Assembly: GCF_000419525.1 (NCBI RefSeq)
Contig: NZ_ATTE01000001.1
Span: 4,028,501 to 4,092,500, forward strand
Source of the DNA: Leucothrix mucor DSM 2157
GTDB lineage: Bacteria; Pseudomonadota; Gammaproteobacteria; Thiotrichales; Thiotrichaceae
DNA length: 64,000 nt
Direction: 5' to 3'
Shown here: piece after piece, positions 55,251 through 63,972 of the stretch
Numbering within the stretch: the first letter of the stretch is position 1
Layout: the number at the start of each line of letters is the position of its first letter
Notes under the pieces: model-generated
Told to the model about the DNA's origin: nothing
The model's input: the letters and a program-made list of their open reading frames with translations, nothing else
Databases searched by the model: none
Translations under genes and position numbers: made by a program

Positions 55251-55820
55251 ATGAAGTTAGTATTTCAACGCGGCACCATGCGTATGGTGTCGTGCCTGTT
55301 GCTTGTGGCTTTGTGGTCAGCACCACAGGCTGTATTGGCGCAGGATGACTTATTATTAAAGCAGGCTTATCAGTCTTTATTTGGAACCAACTGGCCGAAA
55401 GGTGTCAATAGTGAGGCACCAGCGAAAGCCGTTCAGCAAAAAACACAGCTTCGCCAGCGATTAACTCAGACGGCCCGCAAGCAATTGCGTATTCCCTACG
55501 TTTGGGGTGGTACTTCCCGACGAGGTTTTGATTGCAGCGGTCTCATTCAATATGTGTATAAGCAGTTGAATATGACCTTGCCGCGGACGGCCGCTCAGCA
55601 GTATCGGGAAAGTCGCCGAGTTAAAACGCATGAGTTGCAGCCGGGTGATTTGATTTTTTTCCACACGCGCCTTCGTAGCCGTTCACGAATCAATCATGTC
55701 GGCATGTACTTGGGAAACAACAGTTTTATACATGCGCCGCGCAAAGGTCGGACGGTATCAATCGACAAGCTGAATAGTTATTGGAAAAAACGTATGATTG
55801 GTGGAGGACGGCTTTTTTAG
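55251..55820 (+). CDS. NlpC/P60 (C40) family cell-wall peptidase
   Basis: The secreted protein has 189 residues from the ATG at 55251; an upstream TTG frame is less likely. It has a signal peptide (LLLVALWSAPQAVLAQ) and a C40 domain with catalytic Cys in RRGFDCSGLIQYVYKQ, His in RINHVGMYLGNNS, and a polar third residue in FIHAPRKG. Such enzymes cut D-gamma-glutamyl-meso-DAP bonds in stem peptides. Monocistronic. The active site is complete. Confidence 0.9.
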   Translation: MKLVFQRGTMRMVSCLLLVALWSAPQAVLAQDDLLLKQAYQSLFGTNWPKGVNSEAPAKAVQQKTQLRQRLTQTARKQLRIPYVWGGTSRRGFDCSGLIQYVYKQLNMTLPRTAAQQYRESRRVKTHELQPGDLIFFHTRLRSRSRINHVGMYLGNNSFIHAPRKGRTVSIDKLNSYWKKRMIGGGRLF

Positions 55821-55936
55821 CGTCTATTAGTGCTACGCTTATTCTTTAGTCGATAAATGCTTTTCATTGGAGCTTTGGCTTCGGAGTTGTTATCGTAAAG
55901 AATGGCTATGCGACTGTTTTAAGGAGTATGGATAGT

Positions 55937-56464
55937 ATGGATCTACTGACACAATCTGAGCACCACTCGAAATTACTGGAAACTTTGTATCCGGAAATCA
56001 AGCGCTTGGCTGCGATTCAGATGTCACGAGAGCGCTCTAATCACACGCTATGCCCCACTGCGCTAGTCAATGAAGCGTATCTGAAGATGAGCTCAGAAGA
56101 GAGCATGATCTTTAATGATAAGCAGCACTTTCTGGCCGTTTGTGGAAACTGCGTGCGGCAGATACTGGTGTCACATGCGCGTACCAAGAACGCTGCAAAG
56201 CGCGGCGGTGGCCAAGTCCCCGTTACATTGATCGAAGGCGTGGATGACTTTCAGGCTGAGCAGGATATGGACGTTATCCTGTTAGATGAGCTACTAATAC
56301 GCCTTGAAGCATTGGATGCGATGCAGGTTAAAGTGGTCGAATTACGGTTTTTCTCAGGAATGAGTAATGAGGAGATTTCTGATGTCCTCGACATTTCTCT
56401 ATCAACGGTTAAGCGCAAATGGACTATGGCTAAAGCATGGCTGTACAAGGAGATGAACCGGTAG
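55937..56464 (+). CDS. ECF43-like sigma factor, predicted to be activated by Thr phosphorylation
   Basis: The protein has 175 residues from the ATG at 55937 (AAGGAG 10 nt upstream; an ATG 9 bp earlier is too close to it). Region 2 is atypical: where ordinary sigma factors have an acidic DAEDLVQE core-binding motif, this reads HTLCPTALVNEAYLKM, with Thr41. Region 4 is standard (DVLDISLSTVKRKWTMAKAW). In Vibrio EcfP, an ECF43 factor, a kinase encoded next door supplies the missing negative charge by phosphorylating a threonine in this region. The gene here overlaps a transmembrane kinase gene by 28 bp, giving the same pairing. Confidence 0.82.
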   Translation: MDLLTQSEHHSKLLETLYPEIKRLAAIQMSRERSNHTLCPTALVNEAYLKMSSEESMIFNDKQHFLAVCGNCVRQILVSHARTKNAAKRGGGQVPVTLIEGVDDFQAEQDMDVILLDELLIRLEALDAMQVKVVELRFFSGMSNEEISDVLDISLSTVKRKWTMAKAWLYKEMNR

Positions 56465-58716
56465 AGTCTGGTTATTTCGCCGAAGTCGAAGATTTATTCT
56501 TCGATGCACTAGAGCTTCCCCCGGAGCAGCGCGACACCTGGCTACAGGAGCGCTGTGCAGGGCGGCAGGAAATCTTTACCGAAGTTCAGACATTATTAGA
56601 GGCACATTTGTCTTCCGAGGCATTTCTTTCAGAGTCTCCGGACTTGAAGGGAATTGCTGCGTGCCCGGACCTTTCTGGTCGTCGTTTGGGCAACTATCAA
56701 GTCGTCGAAGAAATTGCCCGTGGTGGTATGGGGCGAGTGTATTCAGCTGATCGGGTTGATGGGGAATACGAGCAGCGCGTTGCGATTAAAGTGGTTGAGC
56801 TGGGCAATGTCGAAGCGGATATGTTTCGTCGCGAGCGCCAAACCTTGGCCAATCTTGAGCACCCGAATATTGTCACCTTACTGGATGGTGGCACGCTAGA
56901 AGAGGGCTTCCCCTATCTGGTGATGGAGTTGGTTGAAGGCCAGGCCATTGATCTTTATAACATCAGCCACAAGCTGGACAGAAAAACACTGGTCAGCTTA
57001 TTTTGCACCTTGTGTAATGTCGTTGACCAAGCACACCAGCAAAGCGTGATTCATTGCGACCTCAAACCTGCCAACATTCTGGTAACCGAAAACGGCATTC
57101 TTAAGCTGCTCGATTTTGGTATCTCACAGTCCTTAATTAAAACGCACGACGAATATACCGAAGAAATGGGCTCACAAGCACTGACTCCGGAATATTCCAG
57201 CCCTCAACGTCAACAGCATTTGCCTCCGCATATCACGGACGATGTTTACAGTTTAGGCGTGGTATTGGCTCAGTTGCTGATTGGTGGTGATTTGCCGCGA
57301 GTGGCGACTGAATTACTGGTCAAAAAGCGCTATAAGCAAATTAATCACGAGCAATTGCTTGGGCTGATCTCATCCCATGAACTGCGGATGATAGTTAAAA
57401 AAGCGATTAGTCCTATCCCTGAGCAGCGTTATGCCAGTGCAAAGCTAATGGGTGAAGACTTACGTAATTGGTTGGATGAAAAGCCAATCGATGCGATTAG
57501 TCATGGAAAATTTTGGCACTTTCACACAGTACATAAAAACATCAGTCGTAACCGACAGTTCTGGTTAATTGTGCTGGGGATTTTTGTTGCCGTTGGTGCT
57601 GGAGCGGCTTATCTGGATTATCAGCAAAAGCGCGAAGTGACCAAGTTAAACTTGCAGGCAGCGGTCTCGGCGCGTCGGGTTAGTAATGACCTGACTGCGG
57701 TAATCAGCCGTACTCAGCCCTCGCTGGCGGTGCAGTTAGAGCTTACTGAGCTGGCAATTAATAATATTGAAAAAAGCCTTGGCGAGGTGCCTGATAATAT
57801 TCCGGCCCGATTCGTATTGGCCGAAAGCTTGACGCGTTACGGCAAGCTCAAAGGGCATCCAAACTATTTGAATGAAGGCGATACCACTACCGCCATTGAT
57901 TTTCTAACGCAGGCAGAAGGTCATCTGGAAGATTTGCAGGAACTCATCAAGACTGTGGCTCCGGACATGCTGCTGGGTGATGAGAATGACGACAAAATTG
58001 ATGCGGCAGCAATCCAGTTAGATTTGCTTCGGGTGCGGCGCTTATTGGCCGAGATTCGCATTTATACCGAGCCTCGGGAGCAGGGTTTGGCTAAACTTGC
58101 GGAAGTTGAAGCGGCGTTTGATGCAATTACTTATAACAGTGAGAGCCGCAAGCGAAGGACTGAATACGTTAACGATTTATTGTACTTTGCGCAGGCAAAC
58201 CTACTGACTAAGCAATTCGACCAGTTTGAAAAGCATTTAGATCAGGCCGAGCAATTATTAAATAGCTTGGCGACGGTGCAGCGTGAGTCGGAAGTCGAAT
58301 TATTAAAAGATGTGCGCTTTTTCCGCGCCTTTATCAAGGAGCTAAGAGGGCATTTTTGGTATCTTAAAGGCAACCCGCAACGTGCAGTGTCTTATTATCA
58401 GACGATTGTGGATAGTCAAACGGATATGCGGATGACGCCGTTACTGAATCGGGTGGCTGAAATACGTGCCTGTTTGGTCCTAGCGGATGGCCAAGCAGAT
58501 TTAGCAAAGCGCTTGCGTGATGATATTCGTACTCGGCGTGGTGATTTAGCCCGTGAGCATCCGGACGCTCAGTACCTATTGCAACGAAAAGCACGCATTG
58601 ATAGTGAAAGCTTATCCCTTGAGCAGCAGCTGCAATGTAGCAACCCTGAATTCATCCTGTTTCCATTTGAGCCGCTCGGGCCGGAAGCGGCTCAGCGAGT
58701 TAAAGAGAATAATTAA
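56437..58716 (+). CDS. Transmembrane Ser/Thr protein kinase (PknB-type) with helical sensor domain
   Basis: The 759-residue protein has an acidic helical N-terminal segment (~1-85) and a Hanks-type kinase domain (~87-350). Conserved residues are the ARGGMGRVYSA glycine loop (94-104), Lys118 in VAIKVV, catalytic Asp208 in VIHCDLKPANIL (HCD in place of HRD), DFG at 226-228 and TPEYSSPQ in the activation segment. One membrane helix (~375-393) leads to a ~360-residue extracytoplasmic helical, TPR-like domain. It is encoded directly after, and overlapping, the sigma factor, its probable substrate. HCD kinases are usually active, but lack the arginine that reads activation-loop phosphorylation. Confidence 0.9.
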   Translation: MAVQGDEPVESGYFAEVEDLFFDALELPPEQRDTWLQERCAGRQEIFTEVQTLLEAHLSSEAFLSESPDLKGIAACPDLSGRRLGNYQVVEEIARGGMGRVYSADRVDGEYEQRVAIKVVELGNVEADMFRRERQTLANLEHPNIVTLLDGGTLEEGFPYLVMELVEGQAIDLYNISHKLDRKTLVSLFCTLCNVVDQAHQQSVIHCDLKPANILVTENGILKLLDFGISQSLIKTHDEYTEEMGSQALTPEYSSPQRQQHLPPHITDDVYSLGVVLAQLLIGGDLPRVATELLVKKRYKQINHEQLLGLISSHELRMIVKKAISPIPEQRYASAKLMGEDLRNWLDEKPIDAISHGKFWHFHTVHKNISRNRQFWLIVLGIFVAVGAGAAYLDYQQKREVTKLNLQAAVSARRVSNDLTAVISRTQPSLAVQLELTELAINNIEKSLGEVPDNIPARFVLAESLTRYGKLKGHPNYLNEGDTTTAIDFLTQAEGHLEDLQELIKTVAPDMLLGDENDDKIDAAAIQLDLLRVRRLLAEIRIYTEPREQGLAKLAEVEAAFDAITYNSESRKRRTEYVNDLLYFAQANLLTKQFDQFEKHLDQAEQLLNSLATVQRESEVELLKDVRFFRAFIKELRGHFWYLKGNPQRAVSYYQTIVDSQTDMRMTPLLNRVAEIRACLVLADGQADLAKRLRDDIRTRRGDLAREHPDAQYLLQRKARIDSESLSLEQQLQCSNPEFILFPFEPLGPEAAQRVKENN

Positions 58717-58866
58717 TCGTCAGACTATGGCTCTGACCTATCGCAGTCGATGTTATCCAAGCGGGCCATTAATCGCATCGATACTACCGATAACCTAAGC
58801 TGGCTGTAATGCTGGAACACTTAGGGCCTCTAATCAAATACTTAATCCGGAAGAGAGAGATCAGCT

Positions 58867-59493
58867 ATGAAAACTATTTTACCTATTGTTCTGTGCCTTG
58901 GGTTGTCTGCTTGCAATAGTAGCGACAAGGAATTGGAGTTTACTGATGTAAAGATTAATAGCGTGACGACATCAGGAGCTGGTTGCCCTTCTGACTCGGG
59001 TGCTTCAGTCACCCTCGCTCCTGATAAAACAGTGGTTTCAGTTATATTTAACGAGTATTTGGCTGAAGCGGGGTCCGGAACCGGCGTCACCGAGAGTCGG
59101 ATTCCCTGTAATATTGCTATCTCTCTGGATATCCCATCGGGTTATCAAACGTTTTTAATTGATGCTGATTTTCGTGGTGCAGTATTTTTACCAGAGGATG
59201 GTTGGGCGGAGTTTACCCGCGAGTACTTTTTTTCGGGAGAGAGTAGTCCTACTTTGGTGGATCGCTGGGAAGGTGAGTTGGAGAATGATGGATTACAGAT
59301 CTTTGACCGCTTGGAAGAATACGGTGGCAGGCTTTCTCACTGTGGATCGGATGTGATTCTGCGCAGCAATACCTCTTTATACATTTCTGTGCCCGAAGGT
59401 GCGGACACATCACTCATCACGTTAGATTCATTAGATTATACAAACAGAGCACAGTTCGACTATCAATTACGCTACGTTAAGTGTGATATCTGA
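58867..59493 (+). CDS. DUF4360-like lipoprotein
   Basis: This 208-residue protein has lipobox LGLSACNSS (Cys ~17). The mature part reads TTSGAGCPSDSGASVTLAPD, VVSVIFNEYLAEAG, RIPCNIAISLDIPSGYQ and FRGAVFLPEDG, with a late LSHCGSDVILRSNT. This is the DUF4360 pattern: GxGCP...S, F..Y, C.i.l.l..P.G, rG...L, CG. Four conserved cysteines suggest disulfides. It lies 150 bp after the kinase gene and is a distant paralogue of the protein at 60146. Function unknown; surface location is inferred. Confidence 0.75.
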   Translation: MKTILPIVLCLGLSACNSSDKELEFTDVKINSVTTSGAGCPSDSGASVTLAPDKTVVSVIFNEYLAEAGSGTGVTESRIPCNIAISLDIPSGYQTFLIDADFRGAVFLPEDGWAEFTREYFFSGESSPTLVDRWEGELENDGLQIFDRLEEYGGRLSHCGSDVILRSNTSLYISVPEGADTSLITLDSLDYTNRAQFDYQLRYVKCDI

Positions 59494-59781
59494 CCGTTTA
59501 TCACTAAAGCAGTCAGTTTGTTAGAAAATGTTGAGCCGTTTTCTAATTAGATTACGCATTATAGAGTAGCAGCACTGGTAAAGACGATGCTCAGCCTCTC
59601 GAAGAAGGATCTTTGAAGGTGGAAGAAGAAGCTTCAGTGACTGTTGTCTCGGCGCACGCTAGGTGTCCGGGTCTAACTTAATAAAAACGTGTGGCGTATT
59701 GTCATAAAGCGGAGCTGGCGGGCTTTGCTTAGTTTGGTGGAGGCTATTCGCGTCCGCTTAAAAGGCATAGGAAGGCTCAAA

Positions 59782-60090
59782 ATGAATATAAATAATTTAA
59801 TGAAATCAGTAGTATTCTCGATGCTACTACTTAGTTTGTCCGGTTTAGCTATGGCGGATGGTGGCTTTCCTGCGCGTATTGCTGCACAAAAGACAGAGAT
59901 CAGCAAGGCGCTCACAAATAAGGAAATTGATGGTGCCGAAGAAAAGATACTCAAACAAGAGATGCAAAGTATTAGTAAGCTTTTTGCTAAATATTATGCA
60001 GATAAAAAATTAACAGCAGCAGAAGCTGATGAATTGGATGCGAAACTGAAAAATGCTGAGGTGAACCTTTTTCGCCAAAAATATGACTAA
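59782..60090 (+). CDS. Small secreted helical protein, unknown function
   Basis: The 102-residue protein starts at the ATG preceded by AGGAAGG. A signal peptide (FSMLLLSLSGLAMADGG, cleavage after AMA) precedes a highly charged helical region (LTNKEIDGAEEKILKQEMQS, then LTAAEADELDAKLKNAEVNL). No cysteines, and no family recognised. It sits between two DUF4360 genes. The 288 bp before it show no gene. Confidence 0.65.
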   Translation: MNINNLMKSVVFSMLLLSLSGLAMADGGFPARIAAQKTEISKALTNKEIDGAEEKILKQEMQSISKLFAKYYADKKLTAAEADELDAKLKNAEVNLFRQKYD

Positions 60091-60145
60091 TATTTGGTCA
60101 TGCTGAAGCATGTAAAAAGCTAATAATTCAGCAGGGGGGTATGTT

Positions 60146-60751
60146 TTGAGAGGTTTTTGGGTTTTGGCGATTGTGGGGACTTTCGCCGTATCGGGTGGGG
60201 CTAGTGCAATGAACTCCGATGTTCGTTTAACGAAGATAAAGTACCAAGGGAATGGTTGTCCGGCAGGCTCGGTATCGGTGAATATTTTGCCGAATAAGCG
60301 GGCCATTCGTGCGGTGTTTAATAATTATAATGCTCAGCTTTCTGGCCAACCAGGTCAATTAGTAAAGCGCTGTAAGCTGACGATGAGTCTTGAGTTGCCG
60401 AGAAATCGTCGTGTTAAATTACGTCAGATCCGGTTTCGTGGGTTTGTCGATCTACCCGCTAATGCACATGCCAGAATGTCACGTAACTATCGGTTTGATA
60501 ATAGTACCGAGAAAGTGACCAACAACTGGCAAGGTAAGCGATATCAAGAAGTGGTTCTGCGTGAGCCGTTTAATGTCGGCTGGTCTGCCTGTGGTAGAGA
60601 TATTAAACTAGAAATGGACTCTGTTCTGGAGGTAATTAGTAGAACAAAGTTGCCATCTGGCGTTGGAGTGGATTCTTTTAATCAGCTAAATGGACGGAAC
60701 TATCGCGGTGAGCGTGGTGTAAAGTTTATGCTGGATTATACGCCTTGCTAG
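60146..60751 (+). CDS. DUF4360-like secreted protein (paralogue of 58867)
   Basis: The 201-residue protein is read from a TTG with GGGGGG about 6 nt ahead; the ATG just upstream is in another frame and stops at once. A signal peptide (LAIVGTFAVSGGASA) is followed by IKYQGNGCPAGSVSVNILPN, AIRAVFNNYNAQLSG, RCKLTMSLELPRNRRVKL, FRGFVDLPANAHARM and WSACGRDIKLEMDS. The cysteine and glycine framework matches the lipoprotein at 58867 at low identity, pointing to old duplication. Unlike that copy it is not lipidated and is strongly basic (many Arg/Lys). Confidence 0.75.
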   Translation: MRGFWVLAIVGTFAVSGGASAMNSDVRLTKIKYQGNGCPAGSVSVNILPNKRAIRAVFNNYNAQLSGQPGQLVKRCKLTMSLELPRNRRVKLRQIRFRGFVDLPANAHARMSRNYRFDNSTEKVTNNWQGKRYQEVVLREPFNVGWSACGRDIKLEMDSVLEVISRTKLPSGVGVDSFNQLNGRNYRGERGVKFMLDYTPC

Positions 60752-61375
60752 CTATTTTGCGTCTGGCTCGCTACTGAACAATCCTTTGAAAGTTTGTTTT
60801 ATCGTATCGAATAATGATGCCTCAACAGGTGGCTCATCCAAAGTCAGTTGTGGTTGAATGTCTTCATCGTGAGCGATGCCATAAAACACTTTTTCATCAA
60901 GACTTTGGCCAATACAGTTGGATGCTTCGATGCTTGAGGCACTCGTCTGTATTGCGCTATTGCTAATCACAAGTCCTTGTAATCGTTCGGTGCAATACTG
61001 ATCGGTTGGTAGTTTTTGATACTGCTTTTTCTGATCATCCCAATCGAGTGCGGTTCCGGCAATCAGCAGAGTATGAGTGATGTCGGCATCGGGATAAGGA
61101 TAGTCAATTATCTCATCTGCTTCTGAGCGAACCCAATAGCAGGGGCTGCTCATATCTAGCGCAATACTAACTTCCTGATCGCCAACTTTGCTGTGAAGCA
61201 TGCAGTTGGCTTCGCGGTTATCCAGTATAAAACCATAGTTACCGATCAGGTGAACGCTGGTTTCGGGGATAGTGTCGGTGCTAGACTCCGCTAAAGCGTT
61301 ATGGGTGAACGCCATCAGCAATACGCCGAGGCTAGCACCCAAAATCACCTTTGGCGAGCAAGCGCCGCAATACAT
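60752..61375 (-). CDS. Exported protein, candidate immunity partner of the Tae4-like amidase
   Basis: The protein has 207 residues from the ATG lying one base after the amidase stop codon; the frame runs further upstream inside the amidase gene without support. A signal peptide (VILGASLGVLLMAFTHNALA) directs it to the periplasm. The mature part has four cysteines (EANCMLHS, SSPCYWVR, DQYCTERL, EASNCIGQ) and no recognised domain. Immunity proteins for Tae amidases are periplasmic and encoded directly after the effector, as here. It is longer than Tai4 (~110-130 residues) and shows no visible Tai4 similarity, so the role is inferred from position only. Confidence 0.5.
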   Translation of the reverse strand: MYCGACSPKVILGASLGVLLMAFTHNALAESSTDTIPETSVHLIGNYGFILDNREANCMLHSKVGDQEVSIALDMSSPCYWVRSEADEIIDYPYPDADITHTLLIAGTALDWDDQKKQYQKLPTDQYCTERLQGLVISNSAIQTSASSIEASNCIGQSLDEKVFYGIAHDEDIQPQLTLDEPPVEASLFDTIKQTFKGLFSSEPDAK

Positions 61376-61376
61376 C

Positions 61377-62312
61377 TTAGTAAATATCCCAGAACCAAAG
61401 TTCTTTGAAGTCTGAGTTAAAGTAAGACGGGAAGCCGCCAACCAACGATTCGCCATCCCAGACATCAATATGATCTGTTGCACCCCAGCCATCCCTGAAA
61501 AATATGATACCAGTGCGCCCTAGTAGTTCTTCCTTGCTATGAACGATGTGACGGCTGCCGAAGGTATTAGGTTGGGACTTAATCCAGTTAGCCAGCTCCT
61601 GTGCGGCAAGCACGTGGCCTCTGACTTTGCCTTGGGCGTGATCTTTGTAAGCATTGTATTCAGTGGTGCAGCGTCTGAGTACTCTGCGGTCCGTTGATAG
61701 CTTGATTCCCGATAACTCCATTGCGGTACCCATACGAATGGCGCATTGATTGGTGAATACCGTGTCATCGCAAACATTGGTGCGTCCGGGGTGATTTTTC
61801 CACATGAGTTTCATCAGTGAAACGGTTACCGCGATACTACGATCTCCTTGTGGGTTATGCACTCGGATTGTTTGAATATCGTTATCGGATGTTGAGACCT
61901 GGTCAAAGCGTAATGTGAAACGGCCGCTATCAGGATCGATATCACTCACCACGCTAACTTTGCTGCTGGCGCTAAGGTCTAGCTTGCAGTCGGCATATTG
62001 ACCGGCAGGTGAGGTAATGATTTGAAACGCTACATCGCTGGACAAAGGCACCCGAAGGTCTGCCGTTTCAATCGCTGAAATGGTGGCAGGACCTTGTTGT
62101 ACTGGAGCAGGTGCAGCCGGTGGTGGTTCGGGAGTCGGCTCTGGTACAGGCTCCGGTGGTTGCACGGGCGCAGGAGGTATTGAATCTACAGGGTCAGGCT
62201 GCGGTGTTGGTCTCACCGAAGGAGGTGTTGGCACTGGTGCAGGAGTGACCGGTGGCTGTTGTTGAGACCCGCCACCAAATAAGTTACGTAACCATTGAAA
62301 AAAACTGCTCAT
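61377..62312 (-). CDS. Tae4-like peptidoglycan amidase effector with proline-rich and Ig-like N-terminal parts
   Basis: The 311-residue protein begins MSSFFQWLRNLFGGGSQQQP, then has a Pro-rich linker (~18-75) and a beta-sandwich-like segment (~80-165, ATISAIETADLRVPLSSDVA). The C-terminal ~145 residues follow Tae4: NVCDDTVFTNQCAIRMGTAM with putative nucleophile Cys190, GHVLAAQELANWI, GRTGIIFFRDGWG and TDHIDVWDGESL with His281. Tae4 enzymes cleave the gamma-D-Glu-mDAP bond in rival cell walls after type VI delivery. There is no signal peptide, and no type VI structural gene is in the window. Confidence 0.78.
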   Translation of the reverse strand: MSSFFQWLRNLFGGGSQQQPPVTPAPVPTPPSVRPTPQPDPVDSIPPAPVQPPEPVPEPTPEPPPAAPAPVQQGPATISAIETADLRVPLSSDVAFQIITSPAGQYADCKLDLSASSKVSVVSDIDPDSGRFTLRFDQVSTSDNDIQTIRVHNPQGDRSIAVTVSLMKLMWKNHPGRTNVCDDTVFTNQCAIRMGTAMELSGIKLSTDRRVLRRCTTEYNAYKDHAQGKVRGHVLAAQELANWIKSQPNTFGSRHIVHSKEELLGRTGIIFFRDGWGATDHIDVWDGESLVGGFPSYFNSDFKELWFWDIY

Positions 62313-62356
62313 CTTTATTCCTCCGTGAATATCAGTTGGAACTCGCCAAATGGCAA

Positions 62357-62767
62357 TTACTGGGCTGGCTTGTCTTCGCTGGCTGGTGCTTCAGTCGTTT
62401 CAGCTTCAGGCTTTGCTGCCTTTTCTTCTTCTGCTGCAGTGTCAGCGTCTTCTTCTATTGTCGCATCAACATCGGTGGCCGGTTTGTCAGTTGCTTCAGT
62501 GCTGTCGACGTCCTTTGTGGTATCAACTGCTTCAACAGCAGGGGTAGCTTCGTCAGCCGTCTCGCTTTCTGTCGGTGTCTCTGTAACCGCTTCTGTTACT
62601 GCGGCCTCGTCCATTGGTGTGACCGGCTCAAGCTGGCTGGAAGTGGCTGGTGTAACACCAAGGCTCATCGCTGCAGGGAGTTCGTCAGGGCTTGGGCGCA
62701 GAATGAGGCCCGCAATGATTGCAGCTGACAAAATAACAATAACAACACCACCAAACTTTCCAAACAT
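62357..62767 (-). CDS. Single-pass membrane protein with acidic Ala/Glu/Thr-rich tail
   Basis: The 136-residue protein starts at the ATG 8 nt after AGGAG (an ATG 27 bp earlier is unsupported). One N-terminal helix (GVVIVILSAAIIAGLILRP) is followed by ~100 disordered residues dominated by Glu, Asp, Ala, Thr and Pro, with only rare Lys. No family is recognised. It precedes the Tae4-like gene by 45 bp on the same strand and may be co-transcribed. The tail should lie outside the cytoplasm or act as a flexible tether; function unknown. Confidence 0.65.
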   Translation of the reverse strand: MFGKFGGVVIVILSAAIIAGLILRPSPDELPAAMSLGVTPATSSQLEPVTPMDEAAVTEAVTETPTESETADEATPAVEAVDTTKDVDSTEATDKPATDVDATIEEDADTAAEEEKAAKPEAETTEAPASEDKPAQ

Positions 62768-62900
62768 ACTACCGTCTCCTAAAAACCTATCCATGTTTTT
62801 TGGCTAAATGCCGAGTGCAGCTCAGCTTATCACTTAAGTGAGCCGAATAAAAATACGCGTCTGTGCTCAGACAGTGTAAGTGGTTTTCTGGTTCCCGGTA

Positions 62901-63869
62901 TTAATGTTGTCGTTGAATTGAGAACCAGGCTAATGCGGTTAATGCAGCTTTTTCGTCACTATCTGGCAAGCACTGTAGGCATTCAATGGCTTTGGCAGTT
63001 TCTTGCTCAGCAATGCTGCGAGCATAGTCCAAAGCGCCGGTGCTATTGATGACAGAAATAATATCGTCGATGCGATCAAGGCCACCTTGTTCAATAGCTT
63101 CACGAATCATTTGAGCATCATCGCTGGTACTGCGTTGCAGTGCAATAATCAGTGGTAGGGTTGGTTTACCTTCTGCTAAATCATCGCCCACGTTCTTGCC
63201 CATTTCATCGGCGGTCGCGCTGTAATCGAGAATATCATCGATTAACTGGAAGGCAGTCCCTAAGTGCATGCCATAGTCAGCCATGGCTTGTTCTTGGTCT
63301 TTCGGCAGGCCAGATAAAATGGCACCTAACTGCGAGGCGGCTTCAAAGAGTTTGGCTGTTTTAGAGTAGATAACTTCTAAGTAGCGAGCTTCGGTGGTAT
63401 CGGCATCATTACAATTTAATAATTGTAGGACTTCACCTTCAGCGATGATATTGGTCGCCTGAGCCAGTACTTGCATAACGCGCATTTCGCCGACATCGAC
63501 CATCATTTCAAAAGCACGGGAATATAAAAAATCACCGACCAGAACAGCCGCTTGGTTGCCCCAGATATTATTGGCGGTATCTTTGCCGCGGCGCAGGTCA
63601 GATTCATCAACGACATCGTCGTGAAGTAGGGTGGCAGTATGGATAAATTCCACAATTGCCGCCAGATCAATATGATGTTGCCCTTGGTATCCACAGGCGC
63701 GAGCCGTGAGCAAGGCAAGCATGGGGCGGAGTCGTTTACCGCCATTACCAATGATATAGTGGCTTAGTTGATTCACCAAAACGACATCTGATTGCAAACG
63801 TTGTTGAATTAAAGCATTTACCGCGCCCATATCATCGGCGATCAGTGCCTGAATTTCCTTAAATTCCAT
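62901..63869 (-). CDS. ispB: Polyprenyl (octaprenyl) diphosphate synthase
   Basis: The 322-residue all-helical trans-prenyltransferase has the first aspartate-rich motif LLHDDVVDESDLRRGKDTAN, the second FQLIDDILDYSATADEMGKN, and the GNGGKRLRPMLALL substrate motif. It makes the ubiquinone side-chain precursor from farnesyl diphosphate and isopentenyl diphosphate. It lies at the right edge, divergent from a probable rplU promoter, as in E. coli. Full length. Confidence 0.96.
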   Translation of the reverse strand: MEFKEIQALIADDMGAVNALIQQRLQSDVVLVNQLSHYIIGNGGKRLRPMLALLTARACGYQGQHHIDLAAIVEFIHTATLLHDDVVDESDLRRGKDTANNIWGNQAAVLVGDFLYSRAFEMMVDVGEMRVMQVLAQATNIIAEGEVLQLLNCNDADTTEARYLEVIYSKTAKLFEAASQLGAILSGLPKDQEQAMADYGMHLGTAFQLIDDILDYSATADEMGKNVGDDLAEGKPTLPLIIALQRSTSDDAQMIREAIEQGGLDRIDDIISVINSTGALDYARSIAEQETAKAIECLQCLPDSDEKAALTALAWFSIQRQH

Positions 63870-63972
63870 AATCTTGGCTGTGCTCGTGCGTGACGATTTA
63901 AAGGGCGAATGCTAGGTAGATGGTTGCAGACTGTCAAGCTTGCATTTAAACAGACTTTGTGTGAAGGAATAA

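Noticed and set aside
61377-62794. A type VI secretion gene cluster around the Tae4-like effector
   Set aside because: No Tss, Hcp, VgrG or PAAR genes are within the window; only the effector-like gene and neighbours are present.
62080-62807. Plus-strand Gly- or Ser/Ala-rich frames at 62.1-62.8 kb
   Set aside because: They are complements of the proline-rich linker and the Glu/Ala-rich tail on the minus strand, with no ribosome sites or homology.
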